64,000 bases of DNA from Pseudorhodobacter antarcticus (GCA_945860375.1 CAMAQR010000010.1:1-64000), one strand, 5' to 3'. Shown: positions 33,900 to 44,329, numbered from the stretch's first letter. Translations and numbers: made by a program. The notes: generated by a model from the sequence alone, not told the origin.

Positions 33900-34993
33900 C
33901 TCTGACCCTATACATCGCGCGGCGCTTCATGGGCATGTTCCTGCGGGTTTTCGGGGTGTTCCTTGGCATCATGATGCTGATCGAAACCATTGATCAGTTG
34001 CGCAAGTTTCCCAATGCCAGACTGGGCATCTGGGATGCGGTTTACATGGCGGCGTTGACGGTGCCTGAAAGCCTGTACCGCATTTTGCCTCTGATCATGA
34101 TCCTGACCGCGATCGCGTTGTTTCTGGGGCTTGCGCGGTCTTCCGAGCTGGTGGTGGTGCGGGCGGCGGGGCGGTCGGGGCTGATGTTCCTGCTGGCACC
34201 TGTGGGGGCGTCTTTGCTGATCGGGATGTTCACGGTGGCGGTATTGAACCCGCTGGTCGCGGCCACATCCAAGAAATACGACACCTTGCGCGCCGAATTG
34301 GGTGGCGAGGGCGGGTCAGTGATGTCGGTGTCGGAAGATGGGCTGTGGATGCGTCAAGGCAATGAGGCCGGGCAATCGGTGATCAAGGCCGCGCGGGTCG
34401 ACCCCGATGGCGGCGCGATGCATCAGGTGACCTTCATCACCTTCGCCCCCGATGGCACCTTGTCCGAGCGGATAGAGGCAGCGCATGCCCGGCTGATGCC
34501 CGGCGAATGGGTGCTGACGGGGGTCAAACGCTGGCCTTTGACAGCGGCAAACCCCGAACAGAGTGCCACCGCCGCCGAGGGTGAAATGCGCATCGCCACC
34601 GATTTGACCACAGACCGCATCCGCGACAGCTTTGGGGCTGCGCAGGCCATCGCCTTTTGGGATTTGCCGCGTTACATCACAGCGCTGGAACGGGCCGGGT
34701 TTTCGGCGCGCAGTCATCGGGTCTGGATGCAGATGGAACTGGCCTTGCCGCTGTTGATGGCCGCGATGGTGCTGATAGCCGCCGGGTTCACCATGCGTCA
34801 TGCGCGGTTTGGCAACACCGGCAGCATGGTGCTTCTGGCGCTGCTGGGCGGCTTTGTGATCTTTTTCCTGCGTAATTTCGCGCAAGTCTTGGGCGAAAAT
34901 GGCCAAATTCCGGTGCTGATGGCCGCCTGGATACCGCCCGTCGCCGCGGCCCTCTTCGCGTTGGGTCTGTTGCTGCATCTGGAGGATGGCTGA
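33896..34993 (+). CDS. lptG: LPS export ABC transporter permease
   Basis: The 365-residue partner of LptF starts with MTLTLYIARRFMGMFLRVFG and has the same six-segment arrangement. I placed the start at ATG 33896, which overlaps the lptF stop by 4 bp; the frame is open further upstream inside lptF, but that part is not family-like. The C-terminal segments include the motif GFVIFFLRNFAQVLGENG, conserved in the family. It overlaps the lptD start by 1 bp. Confidence 0.94.
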   Translation: MTLTLYIARRFMGMFLRVFGVFLGIMMLIETIDQLRKFPNARLGIWDAVYMAALTVPESLYRILPLIMILTAIALFLGLARSSELVVVRAAGRSGLMFLLAPVGASLLIGMFTVAVLNPLVAATSKKYDTLRAELGGEGGSVMSVSEDGLWMRQGNEAGQSVIKAARVDPDGGAMHQVTFITFAPDGTLSERIEAAHARLMPGEWVLTGVKRWPLTAANPEQSATAAEGEMRIATDLTTDRIRDSFGAAQAIAFWDLPRYITALERAGFSARSHRVWMQMELALPLLMAAMVLIAAGFTMRHARFGNTGSMVLLALLGGFVIFFLRNFAQVLGENGQIPVLMAAWIPPVAAALFALGLLLHLEDG

Positions 34994-37128
34994 TGCGCCA
35001 CCTGATCCGCGCGTTTTGTGTGATGCTGGCTTTGGTTGCTCCGGTTGCGGCGCAGGACAAGGTCAGCCTCATCGCCGACAGTTTGAACATCACCGGCGCC
35101 GACACCCTGGTTGCGCGCGGTCATGTCGAGATTTTCTTTCAAGGCCAGAGGTTGACCGCGTCCAGTCTTATCTTTGATCGCAAAAATGACCGCTTGCTGA
35201 TCGAAGGCCCCATCGTGCTGAACGATGGCAAGGGCAGCTTCATTCTGGCTTCTCAGGGCGAACTGAGCGCCGATCTGACCGAAGGCGTGCTGGTCTCGGC
35301 CCGCTTGGTGATGAATCAACAGCTGCAACTGGCCGCCGCCGACATCATGCGGGTGGGTGGGCGCTACACGGCGCTGAACCGGGTGGCGGCATCATCTTGC
35401 AAAGTCTGCGCGGGCGATCCGACGCCACTGTGGGAAATCCGCGCGCGCCGGGTGGTGCATGATCAGCAGGAACGGCAGCTGTATTTTGACGCAGCCCAAT
35501 TCCGCGTGGCCGGTCTGCCCGTGATGTATATTCCGCGCTTGCGGATGCCTGACCCGACGCTGAAACGCGCCACCGGCTTCCTGATGCCGGTGCTTCGCAC
35601 CACATCCAACCTTGGGACCGGGCTGCGCCTGCCCTATTTCATCAGGCTCGGCGATCACCGCGACCTGACGCTGACGCCTTACTTTACCACCTCGGGCGCG
35701 CGCACCGTCGATCTGCGCTATCGACAGGCCTTTGCCACCGGCGATCTGACGATTTCAAGTGGCGTCTCGCGGGACAGCCTGCTGCCCGGCGAAACCCGCG
35801 GCTATCTGCTGGCCAAGGGTCGCTTCAACCTGCCGCTGGGCTTTCAGCTTGACCTGCGCGGTGAGGTCGTCAGCGACAACGCCTATTTGCTCGACTACGG
35901 CTATCCGGCGGCAGACCGTCTCGACAGCCGCGCCGAAATCACCCGAACCCGACGCAATGAACATATCGCGGCGCGGCTGATTGGCTTTCATTCCACCCGC
36001 GAAGGCGAAGACAACGCCACCCTGCCCGCCGTGGTGGGCGACCTGACCTGGTACCGCCGCTTTGCCTTGGGCACTCTGGGCGGTGAGGGTGGATTGCGGT
36101 TTCAGACCCATGGCCATGACCGCCCCTCTGCGTCCTTGCTCGACCTAGACAGTGATGGCATCAGCGACGGGCGCGACACGCGCCGGATCAGCCTGCGCGC
36201 AGATTGGCGGCGCGACTGGTTCCTGACCAATGGCATGGTGGCCGCGGTTCTGGGCGAGGCAACTGCCGACATTCACACCATCGCCCAAGACCCGACCTAT
36301 GCTGGCACCAGCGCCCGTCTGCACGGGGCCATGGCCGCCGAACTGCGCTGGCCATTGGTCAAGGCCGGTGCGAACGGCGTGTCACAGGTGATCGAACCGG
36401 TGATGCAACTGGTCTGGGCCCCGTCGGGCACCGAAACCCTGCCCAATGAGGATTCCGCGCTGGTGGAGTTTGACGATGGCAACCTCTTCGCCCTGAACCG
36501 CTTTCCCGGATCAGATGCGGTGGAACGCGGCACGCGGGCCAATCTGGGCATCAGCTATCTGCGCAACGATCCCGAAGGCTGGAACCTTGGCCTGACTTTG
36601 GGCCGCGTCTTGCGCAGTCAGGACTTGGCGCAGTTCAGTGCCGCCTCGGGTCTGGACGGGCTGCGATCGGACTGGATGGCGGCATGGCAGTTGGACCTTG
36701 CTGGAAATCTGGGCATCACCAACCGATTGGTGTTCGATGACAGCTTTAACCTGACCAAAACCGAGCTGCGCGCGGTACTGGCGCGGGATCGCTACAGTCT
36801 TGCGGCAGGCTATGTCTATGCGGTGGCAGATATGGCCGAAAACCGGCCCGATCCCACGGCAGAGCTGACAGTCTATTCGACCTACAAGATCAGCGCGAAC
36901 TGGACAGCAGAACTGGCCAGCCGCTATGATTTTCAGGCCGAACGCGCGGCGAAGGCGGGTTTGGGGCTGACCTATCGCAACGAGTGTCTGGCGGTTGATC
37001 TTTCGCTCTCGCGCCGCTTTACATCCTCGACTAGTATCCAGCCGACCACGGATTTAGGGCTTTCGGTTGAACTTCTTGGCTTTGGTGGCGGATCAGGCCC
37101 GGGGCCTTCCCGGCAATGCCGCCGTTGA
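34993..37128 (+). CDS. lptD: LPS assembly outer membrane protein LptD
   Basis: The 711-residue protein has a signal peptide (MRHLIRAFCVMLALVAPVAA, cleavage near residue 21), an OstA/LptA-like beta-jellyroll (about 22-130) and a long beta-barrel region. It inserts LPS into the outer leaflet. Cysteines in SSCKVCAGDP (about residue 135) and NECLAVD near the C-terminus could form the inter-domain disulfides that the E. coli protein needs. It is shorter than E. coli LptD, as is normal in alphaproteobacteria. It begins at the lptG stop and is followed by surA, which helps fold it. Confidence 0.93.
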   Translation: MRHLIRAFCVMLALVAPVAAQDKVSLIADSLNITGADTLVARGHVEIFFQGQRLTASSLIFDRKNDRLLIEGPIVLNDGKGSFILASQGELSADLTEGVLVSARLVMNQQLQLAAADIMRVGGRYTALNRVAASSCKVCAGDPTPLWEIRARRVVHDQQERQLYFDAAQFRVAGLPVMYIPRLRMPDPTLKRATGFLMPVLRTTSNLGTGLRLPYFIRLGDHRDLTLTPYFTTSGARTVDLRYRQAFATGDLTISSGVSRDSLLPGETRGYLLAKGRFNLPLGFQLDLRGEVVSDNAYLLDYGYPAADRLDSRAEITRTRRNEHIAARLIGFHSTREGEDNATLPAVVGDLTWYRRFALGTLGGEGGLRFQTHGHDRPSASLLDLDSDGISDGRDTRRISLRADWRRDWFLTNGMVAAVLGEATADIHTIAQDPTYAGTSARLHGAMAAELRWPLVKAGANGVSQVIEPVMQLVWAPSGTETLPNEDSALVEFDDGNLFALNRFPGSDAVERGTRANLGISYLRNDPEGWNLGLTLGRVLRSQDLAQFSAASGLDGLRSDWMAAWQLDLAGNLGITNRLVFDDSFNLTKTELRAVLARDRYSLAAGYVYAVADMAENRPDPTAELTVYSTYKISANWTAELASRYDFQAERAAKAGLGLTYRNECLAVDLSLSRRFTSSTSIQPTTDLGLSVELLGFGGGSGPGPSRQCRR

Positions 37129-37201
37129 CCGCAGGGCTTTGGTCGGACATAAACCGTGCAACGGTCGCAAGGCCAGCACCTCAAACGGACGACGGCAGGC
37201 A

Positions 37202-38437
37202 ATGATGACACGGCCCGCGATTTCCAGACTGAACAGCTTGGCCCGCATCGGCGGATTGGCCTTGGCGATGGCACTGCCCACAGGCGTGGTGCTGGCGCAA
37301 TCGGGGCCTTTCGCGCCGATCAAGATCATCAATGAACGGGTGATCACCCAGTATGAATTGGATCAGCGCATCCTGTTCATGCAACTGCTGCGCCAACCGG
37401 GCGACATACCCGCCGAATCCTTGAAGGGTCTGATCGACGACCGGCTGCGCAGCCATGGTGCCGAGGTGGTTGGCATCTCGCTGACCGAAGAAAGCGTCCG
37501 CGCCGGGATGGAAGAATTTGCCGCCCGAGCCAACCTGACCGCCGACCAATTCATCGAAGCGGTCGGCCAAGGCGGCGTGGACCCTGAAACCTTCCGCGAC
37601 TTCGTCTCGGCCGGCCTCGTCTGGCGCGAAACAGTGCGCGCCAAATACAGCCCCACCATCACCATCAGCAAAGCCGCAATTGATCGGGCGATGGCGAATT
37701 TTGTGCCAACTTCGGCGATCAGCGTTCTGCTGTCGGAAATCGTGCTGACGGCGACGGGGGCCGACCGCAGTTCGGCGCTGGCTTTGGCGCGCAAGCTGAA
37801 GACCGAATTGAAGGCCGGCGGCGATTTTGCCACCACGGCGCGGAGTTACTCGGCGGGTGCGACGGCGGGCAGCGGTGGGCCGCTGGATTGGCAACGCCTG
37901 TCGCAACTGCCCGACGAAGCGGCTCTGGCCGTGCGCGGGCTGGCCGTGGGTCAGGTGTCCGAACCCGTTGTGCTGGACGACAAGGTGGTGATCTACCTGA
38001 TGCGGGAACAGCGGCAGGATCAGATTTCGGAACAGGCGGCCACCGTGGTCAGCTATGCCGAATTCCTGATCCCGAACGATGCCAATGCGGGATCCGAGGC
38101 TTTGAATATCCGTTCTCGTGTGGATACCTGTGACGATCTTTACACCGTTGCCAAAGGCCTGCCCGCAGACCGCTTGACGCGTCATTCCATGGCTCCGGGT
38201 CAGGTGCCCGGCGATGTCGCGGCAGCGCTGACCCTGCTGGACGCGGGCGAAACCAACACTGCGGTGACACGCGGCGGCTGGCGGGTGTTTCTGATGCTGT
38301 GCAGCCGGGGCGCCGCCCCCGAAGACATGCCATCGCGCGATGAAATCCGGTTGCAACTGACCAACCAGCAACTGGCCGCCAAGGCCGAGATTTTTCTCGA
38401 AGAGCTGCGGTCCGAAGCCATCATCATCGACCCATGA
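37202..38437 (+). CDS. surA: Periplasmic chaperone / peptidyl-prolyl isomerase SurA
   Basis: The 411-residue protein has a signal peptide (cleavage near VVLAQ, about residue 33), an N-terminal chaperone domain starting APIKIINERVITQYELDQRI, and a parvulin-type domain (about 180-285). It escorts outer membrane proteins such as LptD. I chose ATG 37202 (a second ATG at 37205) because the signal peptide starts there; the open frame upstream overlaps the lptD end. GGCAGG lies before the ATG. It overlaps pdxA by 4 bp. Confidence 0.9.
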   Translation: MMTRPAISRLNSLARIGGLALAMALPTGVVLAQSGPFAPIKIINERVITQYELDQRILFMQLLRQPGDIPAESLKGLIDDRLRSHGAEVVGISLTEESVRAGMEEFAARANLTADQFIEAVGQGGVDPETFRDFVSAGLVWRETVRAKYSPTITISKAAIDRAMANFVPTSAISVLLSEIVLTATGADRSSALALARKLKTELKAGGDFATTARSYSAGATAGSGGPLDWQRLSQLPDEAALAVRGLAVGQVSEPVVLDDKVVIYLMREQRQDQISEQAATVVSYAEFLIPNDANAGSEALNIRSRVDTCDDLYTVAKGLPADRLTRHSMAPGQVPGDVAAALTLLDAGETNTAVTRGGWRVFLMLCSRGAAPEDMPSRDEIRLQLTNQQLAAKAEIFLEELRSEAIIIDP

Positions 38438-39423
38438 CCCCCGGCTCTTTGATGCGGGCCCCGATTGCGCTGACCTGTGGCGAGCCTGCGGGCGTAGGCC
38501 CCGAACTGGCCGTGGCCGCGCGGGCCGCCTTGGGCCTGATGGTGCCGTTTTTCTGGATTGGGGATCCGTCGCATCTGCCGCCCGGCAGTCGCATCCATCT
38601 GATCGACAGCCCCGATCAGGCTTATGCCACGGCAGCCGATGTCCTGCCGGTGTTGGCGCACCGCTTTGCCGGTCCCGCCCTGCCCGGTCAGCCTGCGCCG
38701 GAAAATGCAGCCGATGTGATCGCGGTGATCGCACGCGCAGTGGCTTTGGTGCAGTCCGGGCAAGCCAGCGCCATCTGCACCGCGCCAATCCATAAAAAGG
38801 CGCTGAAAGACGGCGCAGGCTTTGCCTTTCCCGGCCATACCGAGTTTCTGGCGCATCTGGCGGGCGTTGACCGGGTGGTGATGCTGCTGGCCAGCCCCCT
38901 GCTGCGGGTGGTGCCGGTAACGATCCACATTCCGATTGCAGAGGTGCCGAGGGCGTTGACCGCGGATTTGCTGGAAGCCACGATCCGCGTCACCGCCGCA
39001 GGTCTGACCCGCGATTTTGGCATTGCCGCCCCGCGCATCGCCGTGGCGGGTCTGAACCCGCACGCAGGCGAAGGCGGCGCGATGGGGGCCGAAGAAACGG
39101 CGATCATCACCCCGGTGCTGGACCGGTTGCGGGCCGAAGGGTTTGTGATCCATGGTCCCTTGTCGGCGGACACGATGTTTCACGCCCGCGCCCGACAGGG
39201 CTACGATGTGGCGGTCTGCATGTATCACGACCAAGCACTGATCCCGATCAAGACGCTGGATTTCGACGGTGGGGTCAATGTGACGCTGGGACTGCCGTTC
39301 GTGCGCACCTCGCCCGATCATGGCACGGCGTTTGACATTGCGGGCAAGGGTTTGGCGCGGGCGGACAGTCTGATCGCGGCACTGAAGATGGCGCAGGACA
39401 TGGCAATGGCGCGCTTGGGGTAA
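38434..39423 (+). CDS. pdxA: 4-hydroxythreonine-4-phosphate dehydrogenase
   Basis: The 329-residue enzyme acts in pyridoxal 5'-phosphate synthesis. The N-terminal APIALTCGEPAGVGPELAVA, the PIHKKALKDGAG block and the metal-binding histidines, including MYHDQALIPIKTLDF, are present. The order surA-pdxA-rsmA is the same as in E. coli. The start overlaps surA by 4 bp. After the stop comes a two-hairpin intergenic element. Confidence 0.95.
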   Translation: MTPGSLMRAPIALTCGEPAGVGPELAVAARAALGLMVPFFWIGDPSHLPPGSRIHLIDSPDQAYATAADVLPVLAHRFAGPALPGQPAPENAADVIAVIARAVALVQSGQASAICTAPIHKKALKDGAGFAFPGHTEFLAHLAGVDRVVMLLASPLLRVVPVTIHIPIAEVPRALTADLLEATIRVTAAGLTRDFGIAAPRIAVAGLNPHAGEGGAMGAEETAIITPVLDRLRAEGFVIHGPLSADTMFHARARQGYDVAVCMYHDQALIPIKTLDFDGGVNVTLGLPFVRTSPDHGTAFDIAGKGLARADSLIAALKMAQDMAMARLG

Positions 39424-39425
39424 GG

Positions 39426-39499
39426 CTGGGGCGCTGCCCCAGACCCCTACCGCGAAAAACGGGGTTTTTCGCGGCTGGATATTTGAGCCAAGATGAAAG
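39426..39499 (+). repeat. Intergenic repeat copy C with two hairpins, between pdxA and rsmA
   Basis: The first hairpin is CTGGGG-CGCTG-CCCCAG (39426-39442). The second is a perfect 11-bp stem, CCGCGAAAAAC with GTTTTTCGCGG (39450-39474), with a 3-nt loop. The core GATATTTGAGCCAAGATGAA follows at 39478-39497. The end of the element, GAAAGGG, doubles as the ribosome binding site of rsmA. Confidence 0.7.
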
Positions 39500-39507
39500 G
39501 GCTTTGA

Positions 39508-40350
39508 GTGGGAACGATTGACGGGCTGCCGCCTTTGCGAGAGGTGATCCGGGCGCATGATCTGGTGGCCAAGAAATCCTTGGGCCAGAACTTTCTGCTG
39601 GATATGAACCTGACCGCCAAGATCGCGCGTTCAGCGGGCGATTTGTCGGCTTGCGATGTGCTGGAGGTGGGGCCGGGGCCGGGTGGGCTGACGCGCGGGC
39701 TGTTGGCCGAAGGCGCGCGCCATGTGCTGGCGGTGGAAAAAGACCCGCGCTGCATGCCCGCGCTGGCCGAGATTGCGGCGGCGCATCCGGGTCGGCTGGA
39801 GGTGATCAACGGTGACGCGCTGGAGGTGGATGTGCTGGCGCATCTGACACCCCCGGTGCGGATTGTGGCGAACCTGCCCTATAACATCGGCACCGAACTG
39901 CTGATCCGCTGGTTGACGCCGCAAATCTGGCCGCCCTATTGGCAAAGCCTGACGCTGATGTTCCAAAAGGAAGTGGCCGAGCGGATCGTGGCCAAGCCGC
40001 GCACAGATCACTACGGGCGCTTGGCGCTGCTGGCGCAGTGGCGCTGCGATGCCAAGATTGTGCTGATCCTGCCGCCCGAAGCCTTTACACCCGCGCCCAA
40101 GGTGCATTCGGCGGTGGTGCATCTGACCCGGCTGGAGGCGCCGCGCTATCCGGCCCCCGAGGCGGTGTTGAACCGCATCACCACGCTGGGATTTGGACAG
40201 CGCCGCAAGATGCTGCGCTCCAGTCTGAAGGGGATGGGGCCCGACATCGAGGCGCAACTGGTGGCGGCGGGGATTGAACCGACAGCGCGGGCCGAGGAAA
40301 TCTCGCTGGAGAAATTCTGCGCGCTGGCACGGATTGTCGCCGGAGAGTGA
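39508..40350 (+). CDS. rsmA: 16S rRNA dimethyladenosine transferase
   Basis: At 280 residues this is KsgA/RsmA, which dimethylates two adjacent adenines near the 3' end of 16S rRNA. The motifs [25 protein letters not shown] (SAM binding) and [12 protein letters not shown] (catalytic NLPY) are intact. The start is GTG, preceded by GAAAGGG from the repeat element. A bidirectional hairpin follows the stop. Confidence 0.95.
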   Translation: MGTIDGLPPLREVIRAHDLVAKKSLGQNFLLDMNLTAKIARSAGDLSACDVLEVGPGPGGLTRGLLAEGARHVLAVEKDPRCMPALAEIAAAHPGRLEVINGDALEVDVLAHLTPPVRIVANLPYNIGTELLIRWLTPQIWPPYWQSLTLMFQKEVAERIVAKPRTDHYGRLALLAQWRCDAKIVLILPPEAFTPAPKVHSAVVHLTRLEAPRYPAPEAVLNRITTLGFGQRRKMLRSSLKGMGPDIEAQLVAAGIEPTARAEEISLEKFCALARIVAGE

Positions 40351-40363
40351 GCTTGCCCACATG

Positions 40364-40391
40364 AAAAAGGCCCGCGCATGCGGACCTTTTT
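40364..40391. terminator. Bidirectional terminator between rsmA and the DUF4167 gene
   Basis: Arms AAAAAGG and CCTTTTT enclose an inner CCGC-GCAT-GCGG stem with one mismatch pair. T-runs follow on both strands, so it can end rsmA transcripts (+) and the convergent DUF4167 gene (-). Confidence 0.8.
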
Positions 40392-40412
40392 CGGATCAGC
40401 CGCCCAATTGGC

Positions 40413-41447
40413 TTATTCGGTGCTGCCACCCTCTGCGACAACCGCCGGCTTTTTCGCACGCGGGGCGCGGGTGACTTTGGGCGCATCTGCGGCCTGAGCC
40501 GGCTCAACAGGTTTGGCCACTTTGGGCGCGCGCGGTTTTGGCGCGGCTGCAGCTTCGACCTGGGCCACCAAAGCCGCGGGGGATTCAAAACGCGGGGCTT
40601 CAGCGCGTGGGGCTTCGGAGCGCACAGCTTCTGCGCGCGGGGCTTCTACCCGTGGCGCTTCGGAGCGCACAGGCTCTGCGCGCGGAGCTTCAGCGCGCGA
40701 CGCCTCGGGCTGCGCCTGCTCACGCAAGGGTTGCGCCGGACGTTGATCCCGACGGTTGTCATCGCGGCGGTTGTTGTCTTGACGGTTGTTGTCTTGACGG
40801 TTGTCATCGCGGCGGTTGTTGTCTTGGCGGCGCGGTTGGTCACCGCGGGGCTGATCGCCACGCGGTTGGTTATCATTGCGCGGCTCGCGGGGCTGATCCC
40901 CACGCGGCTGGTTGTCGCCCCGGTTCTCACGGGACTGGTTGTCGCCACGATTCTCGCGCGGACGTTCGTCACGGCGATAATCGTCGCGGCGTGGCTGGCG
41001 TTGCACTTCGGGCAGCTCGACCAAAGTGGTTTCGTCAGGCTCTGCCACCGCAAACCCCGCGACATAGGGTTGGTCGCTGTCGTGCTGATCGCCACGTTCG
41101 GGGCGATAATCCTGTCGGTCGCGGTTGCCACCATTCTGCCCGTTCTGCCCGTTCTGATTGGGCTGGCTATAGTGCTGGCGCTGCTCTTGTTCCGCCGCCA
41201 TCTCACGCGTGGCTTCGGCCAGCATGCGGGTGTAATGCTCGGCATGCTGCGAGAAGTTCTCTGCGGCCACGCGGTCGTTAGACCGCTGTGCATCACCAGC
41301 GAGCATCTGATATTTCTCGATGATCTGCTGCGGGGTGCCGCGCACCTTGCCGTCGGGGCCGGAGCTGTCGAACACGCGGTTGATGATATTGCCGAGGGTG
41401 CGCGGGCGGTTCGTTTTTGAACGCGAGCGAGACTTGGAAGAGCGCAT
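40413..41447 (-). CDS. DUF4167 domain protein with low-complexity repeats
   Basis: The 344-residue protein starts with MRSSKSRSRSKTNRPRTLGN, the start of the conserved DUF4167 domain (about 1-85), found in alphaproteobacteria and possibly RNA-binding given its basic composition. The middle (about 140-235) has repeats of the type RRDDNRQDNNR and the following part repeats RSEAPRAEAP. The C-terminus is rich in A, P and K. The ATG 41447 was chosen because the domain begins there and AAGGATCAAG precedes it; the open frame upstream to 41762 is not family-like. It is convergent with rsmA. Confidence 0.85.
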   Translation of the reverse strand: MRSSKSRSRSKTNRPRTLGNIINRVFDSSGPDGKVRGTPQQIIEKYQMLAGDAQRSNDRVAAENFSQHAEHYTRMLAEATREMAAEQEQRQHYSQPNQNGQNGQNGGNRDRQDYRPERGDQHDSDQPYVAGFAVAEPDETTLVELPEVQRQPRRDDYRRDERPRENRGDNQSRENRGDNQPRGDQPREPRNDNQPRGDQPRGDQPRRQDNNRRDDNRQDNNRQDNNRRDDNRRDQRPAQPLREQAQPEASRAEAPRAEPVRSEAPRVEAPRAEAVRSEAPRAEAPRFESPAALVAQVEAAAAPKPRAPKVAKPVEPAQAADAPKVTRAPRAKKPAVVAEGGSTE

Positions 41448-41641
41448 CTTGATCCTTGAACCAGATAGTCCGGTCTGACATGCGCCTGATCTTTTCGGGA
41501 TCGTCTGCCCAGTCGGGCATAGCAGCAATGGCCGGGTTTGCGAAGGTACGGCACCGAATGCGCCGCGACCCGCGTGGGTTTGAATAATCACAGGGGGGGG
41601 CGCGTGACAAGGAAAATCTTGCGATAATCTGAGCCAGCAGG

Positions 41642-42499
41642 CTACAGGACACCGCAACTGCCGGGTTCTTCGGGCTTTTGCGCGGCAACAACGCGGTCGC
41701 GGCCATCGAAGTCTTGCAGAATGCGGATGTTGCAAAGCCCCTGTGCCGCCAGCAGGTTGCACACAGCACCCCCCTGAGTCGGCCCGATTTCCAACAACAG
41801 GCGCGCGCCCGACATCATCCGCGCCGGGGCACCCAAAGCAATGGCGCGGTAAGCGGCAAGACCATCACCGCCGGGCGTCAGTGCCAGATGTGGCTCGTGG
41901 TCGAACACATCCGGGGAAAGGGCTGCCATCTCATCGGCGGCAATATAGGGCGGGTTGGAGGTGATCAGATCAAATCGGTCTGAAATGGCGGCAAACCAAT
42001 CCGATTGCACAAGCTGCGCGCGTTTGGTCAGGCCCAGCGAGTCGGCGTTTGTTTGCGCAACCGCCAAGGCGGCGGCGGAAACATCGGTGCCCACGCCCAT
42101 GGCCATCGGCATATCGGCCAAGGCGGACAGCAGGATACAGCCGGTGCCAGTGCCCAGATCGAGCATCTTCAGAAAGGGGCGTGACACCGCCTCGGCCACA
42201 AGCACCTCGGTTTCGGGGCGCGGATCCAGTGTGTCGGGCGTTACCCTGAAACTGCGACCCCAGAACAGCCGGTGGCCGATGATCTGCGCCACCGGTTGGC
42301 GGGTTTCGCGGGCGGTCAGGGCGGCGTTGAATGTCGCTTGCGTATCTTCAGTCAGCGGGTCGGGCAGGTGCAGCGTCAAGCGGTCTGGCGGGATACCGAT
42401 GGCATGGGCCAGCAAGGCGCGGGCGTCGGTGTTGGCCCCTGCAATCCCAGCGGCGGTCAGCCGGGCGGTGGCAGCGCGCAGGGCCTCAGCCGCCGTCAT
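41642..42499 (-). CDS. prmC: Release factor glutamine N5-methyltransferase
   Basis: The 285-residue enzyme methylates the GGQ glutamine of release factors. The SAM motif is [15 protein letters not shown] and the catalytic motif is NPPYI (in [13 protein letters not shown]). It overlaps prfA by 4 bp, as in many bacteria, so enzyme and substrate are co-translated. The C-terminal 10 residues (EEPGSCGVL) extend past the usual end. Confidence 0.94.
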   Translation of the reverse strand: MTAAEALRAATARLTAAGIAGANTDARALLAHAIGIPPDRLTLHLPDPLTEDTQATFNAALTARETRQPVAQIIGHRLFWGRSFRVTPDTLDPRPETEVLVAEAVSRPFLKMLDLGTGTGCILLSALADMPMAMGVGTDVSAAALAVAQTNADSLGLTKRAQLVQSDWFAAISDRFDLITSNPPYIAADEMAALSPDVFDHEPHLALTPGGDGLAAYRAIALGAPARMMSGARLLLEIGPTQGGAVCNLLAAQGLCNIRILQDFDGRDRVVAAQKPEEPGSCGVL

Positions 42500-43551
42500 C
42501 CCTCCATCTCGGCCAGTTTGGTGGCCTGATCATGCGACACCAGCGCGTCGATCACTTCGGACAGATCACCTTGCATCACCTGAGCCAGCGAATACAAAGT
42601 CAGGTTGATGCGGTGATCGGTCATCCGGCCTTGCGGAAAGTTGTAGGTGCGGATGCGTTCGGACCGATCGCCCGAGCCCACCTGAGACTTCCGCTCGGCC
42701 GCGCGGGCGTCATCAACGCGGGCGCGTTCCAGATCGTAAAGCCGCGCGCGCAGAACCTGCATCGCCAGTTCCTTGTTGCGGTGCTGCGATTTTTGCGCCG
42801 ATGTCACGATGAGGCCCGTCGGCAGGTGGGTGATCCGCACGGCGCTGTCAGTGGTGTTGACGTGTTGCCCCCCTGCCCCCGACGCGCGCATGGTGTCGAT
42901 GCGCAGATCAGAGGCGGGGATCTGCAAATCGACTTCTTCGGCCTCTGGCAACACCGCCACGGTGGCAGCAGAGGTGTGGACCCTGCCCTGCGCCTCGGTT
43001 TCCGGCACCCTTTGAACGCGATGGACGCCGGATTCAAACTTCATCTTGGCGAAAACACCCTCACCCTTGATATGGACCGAGACATCCTTGATGCCGCCAA
43101 GTTCGCTGTCTTGCTGCTCCAGAATCTCAAACGACCAGCCCATTTTCTCGCAATAGCGTTGGTACATCCGCAACAGATCGGCGGCGAACAAGGCGGCCTC
43201 ATCCCCCCCGGTTCCCGGACGGATTTCCAGAATGGCCGGGCGGGCATCAGCGGCGTCTTTTGGCAGCAGCGCGATTTGCAGCCGCTGTTCCATTTCCGGG
43301 ATTCGGGCCTTCAACACCGGCATCTCATCTTCGGCCAAGCCCCGCATTTCGGGATCGGCCAGCATGATTTCAGCCTCGGCCAGATCATCCAAGGCGCGGC
43401 GGTAAGCGGCGATCTCGTCGGCCACCGGCTTTAGATCGGAATATTCGCGCGACAGCGTGGCGATTTCGGCCGGCGAAGCGCCCGCGTTCAGCCGGGCCTC
43501 GAGAAACTCGAAACGCTGGGTGATCTGGGCGAGTTTGTCTAACGGAACCAT
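42496..43551 (-). CDS. prfA: Peptide chain release factor 1
   Basis: At 351 residues this is RF1. The catalytic GGQ is in [17 protein letters not shown], and the C-terminal [17 protein letters not shown] is conserved. RF1 reads UAA and UAG. Its presence means UAG is a normal stop here, which bears on the amber codon in the integrase at 57340. It is upstream of prmC, to which it is coupled. Confidence 0.96.
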   Translation of the reverse strand: MVPLDKLAQITQRFEFLEARLNAGASPAEIATLSREYSDLKPVADEIAAYRRALDDLAEAEIMLADPEMRGLAEDEMPVLKARIPEMEQRLQIALLPKDAADARPAILEIRPGTGGDEAALFAADLLRMYQRYCEKMGWSFEILEQQDSELGGIKDVSVHIKGEGVFAKMKFESGVHRVQRVPETEAQGRVHTSAATVAVLPEAEEVDLQIPASDLRIDTMRASGAGGQHVNTTDSAVRITHLPTGLIVTSAQKSQHRNKELAMQVLRARLYDLERARVDDARAAERKSQVGSGDRSERIRTYNFPQGRMTDHRINLTLYSLAQVMQGDLSEVIDALVSHDQATKLAEMEG

Positions 43552-43590
43552 GGGCGCGGTGTGGCGAGTTCGGCGCGTCGGGTCAAGAGC

Positions 43591-44163
43591 CTAGCGGTCC
43601 GGGTCGTTCCAGATGAAGCCGTCAATCGCATAGGGGCGGCCAAAGCTGTTGGGTGTGCTGGCCACCTGAACCACCGACCAATCGTTTTGCGGCGACACAT
43701 CCACGACCGCCATCCCCAAGGACACCTGGCTGGAGGCCCAGTTGGCGTGATCAATCAGGATTTCCCGTTCATTCACCACCGCAGACACAACCGCGACATG
43801 GCCTTTGGGCAGCTTGCGCGTTGCACTGAACGCCATCACCGAACCGACCACGGGGTCATTGCCGCGCGCAAATTCTCCGTGCGCCTGATCCCACCACGTT
43901 CCCGCATTGCCCTTGATGTCCACCCCGCTGGCATCCCGCGCAAAAGGCACGCACCAAACCTTGATCCCCGCCGCGCTTTTGGCCTTGGCATTGGCCACGG
44001 CGGCGGACACGAAGGCCGGTTTCAAGCCGGGCTGGATCAGATCGGGCTGCGACGACAACATGGTGATCTCTGGCTTGGCAGCGCAGGCGGTGCACAGCGC
44101 CAAAACCGCGCAGAGTGCGATCAGCCGAGGCGCTGCGTCCGGCATGCGAAAAGTGATGGCCAT
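43591..44163 (-). CDS. CHAP-domain (NlpC/P60-like) secreted amidase
   Basis: The protein is about 190 residues. It has a signal peptide with a possible weak lipobox (ALCTAC, near residue 23), then a CHAP domain with the nucleophile cysteine in VWCVPFARDASG and the histidine in KGHVAVVSAVV. DHANW supplies the third polar residue. CHAP proteins cleave peptidoglycan amide bonds. I chose ATG 44163; ATG 44145 is possible. The frame is open upstream to 44271, but that part is not signal-like. It is separate from its neighbours (gaps of 39 and 166 bp). Confidence 0.8.
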   Translation of the reverse strand: MAITFRMPDAAPRLIALCAVLALCTACAAKPEITMLSSQPDLIQPGLKPAFVSAAVANAKAKSAAGIKVWCVPFARDASGVDIKGNAGTWWDQAHGEFARGNDPVVGSVMAFSATRKLPKGHVAVVSAVVNEREILIDHANWASSQVSLGMAVVDVSPQNDWSVVQVASTPNSFGRPYAIDGFIWNDPDR

Positions 44164-44329
44164 AAAAAGTCCCAGGTTGGTTCGGTTGCTTGGCCGCGCA
44201 GGGTGCCAAAACAGGTCCAAGCGCGGCCCGGTGTTCTTCGACCGCTCCGCCCAAAAGAGCAACAATTTCAAACAAGCCGTGGCAAAAATCCGCCGCCGAA
44301 ATCCGCCCCTTCGGCAAGGTTGCGTCGAT

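Noticed and set aside
40413..41447. Repeats that at first sight resemble a CRISPR array
   Set aside because: The units are short, irregular, in frame with a DUF4167 gene and encode RRDDNR-type peptides, with no spacers of constant length.
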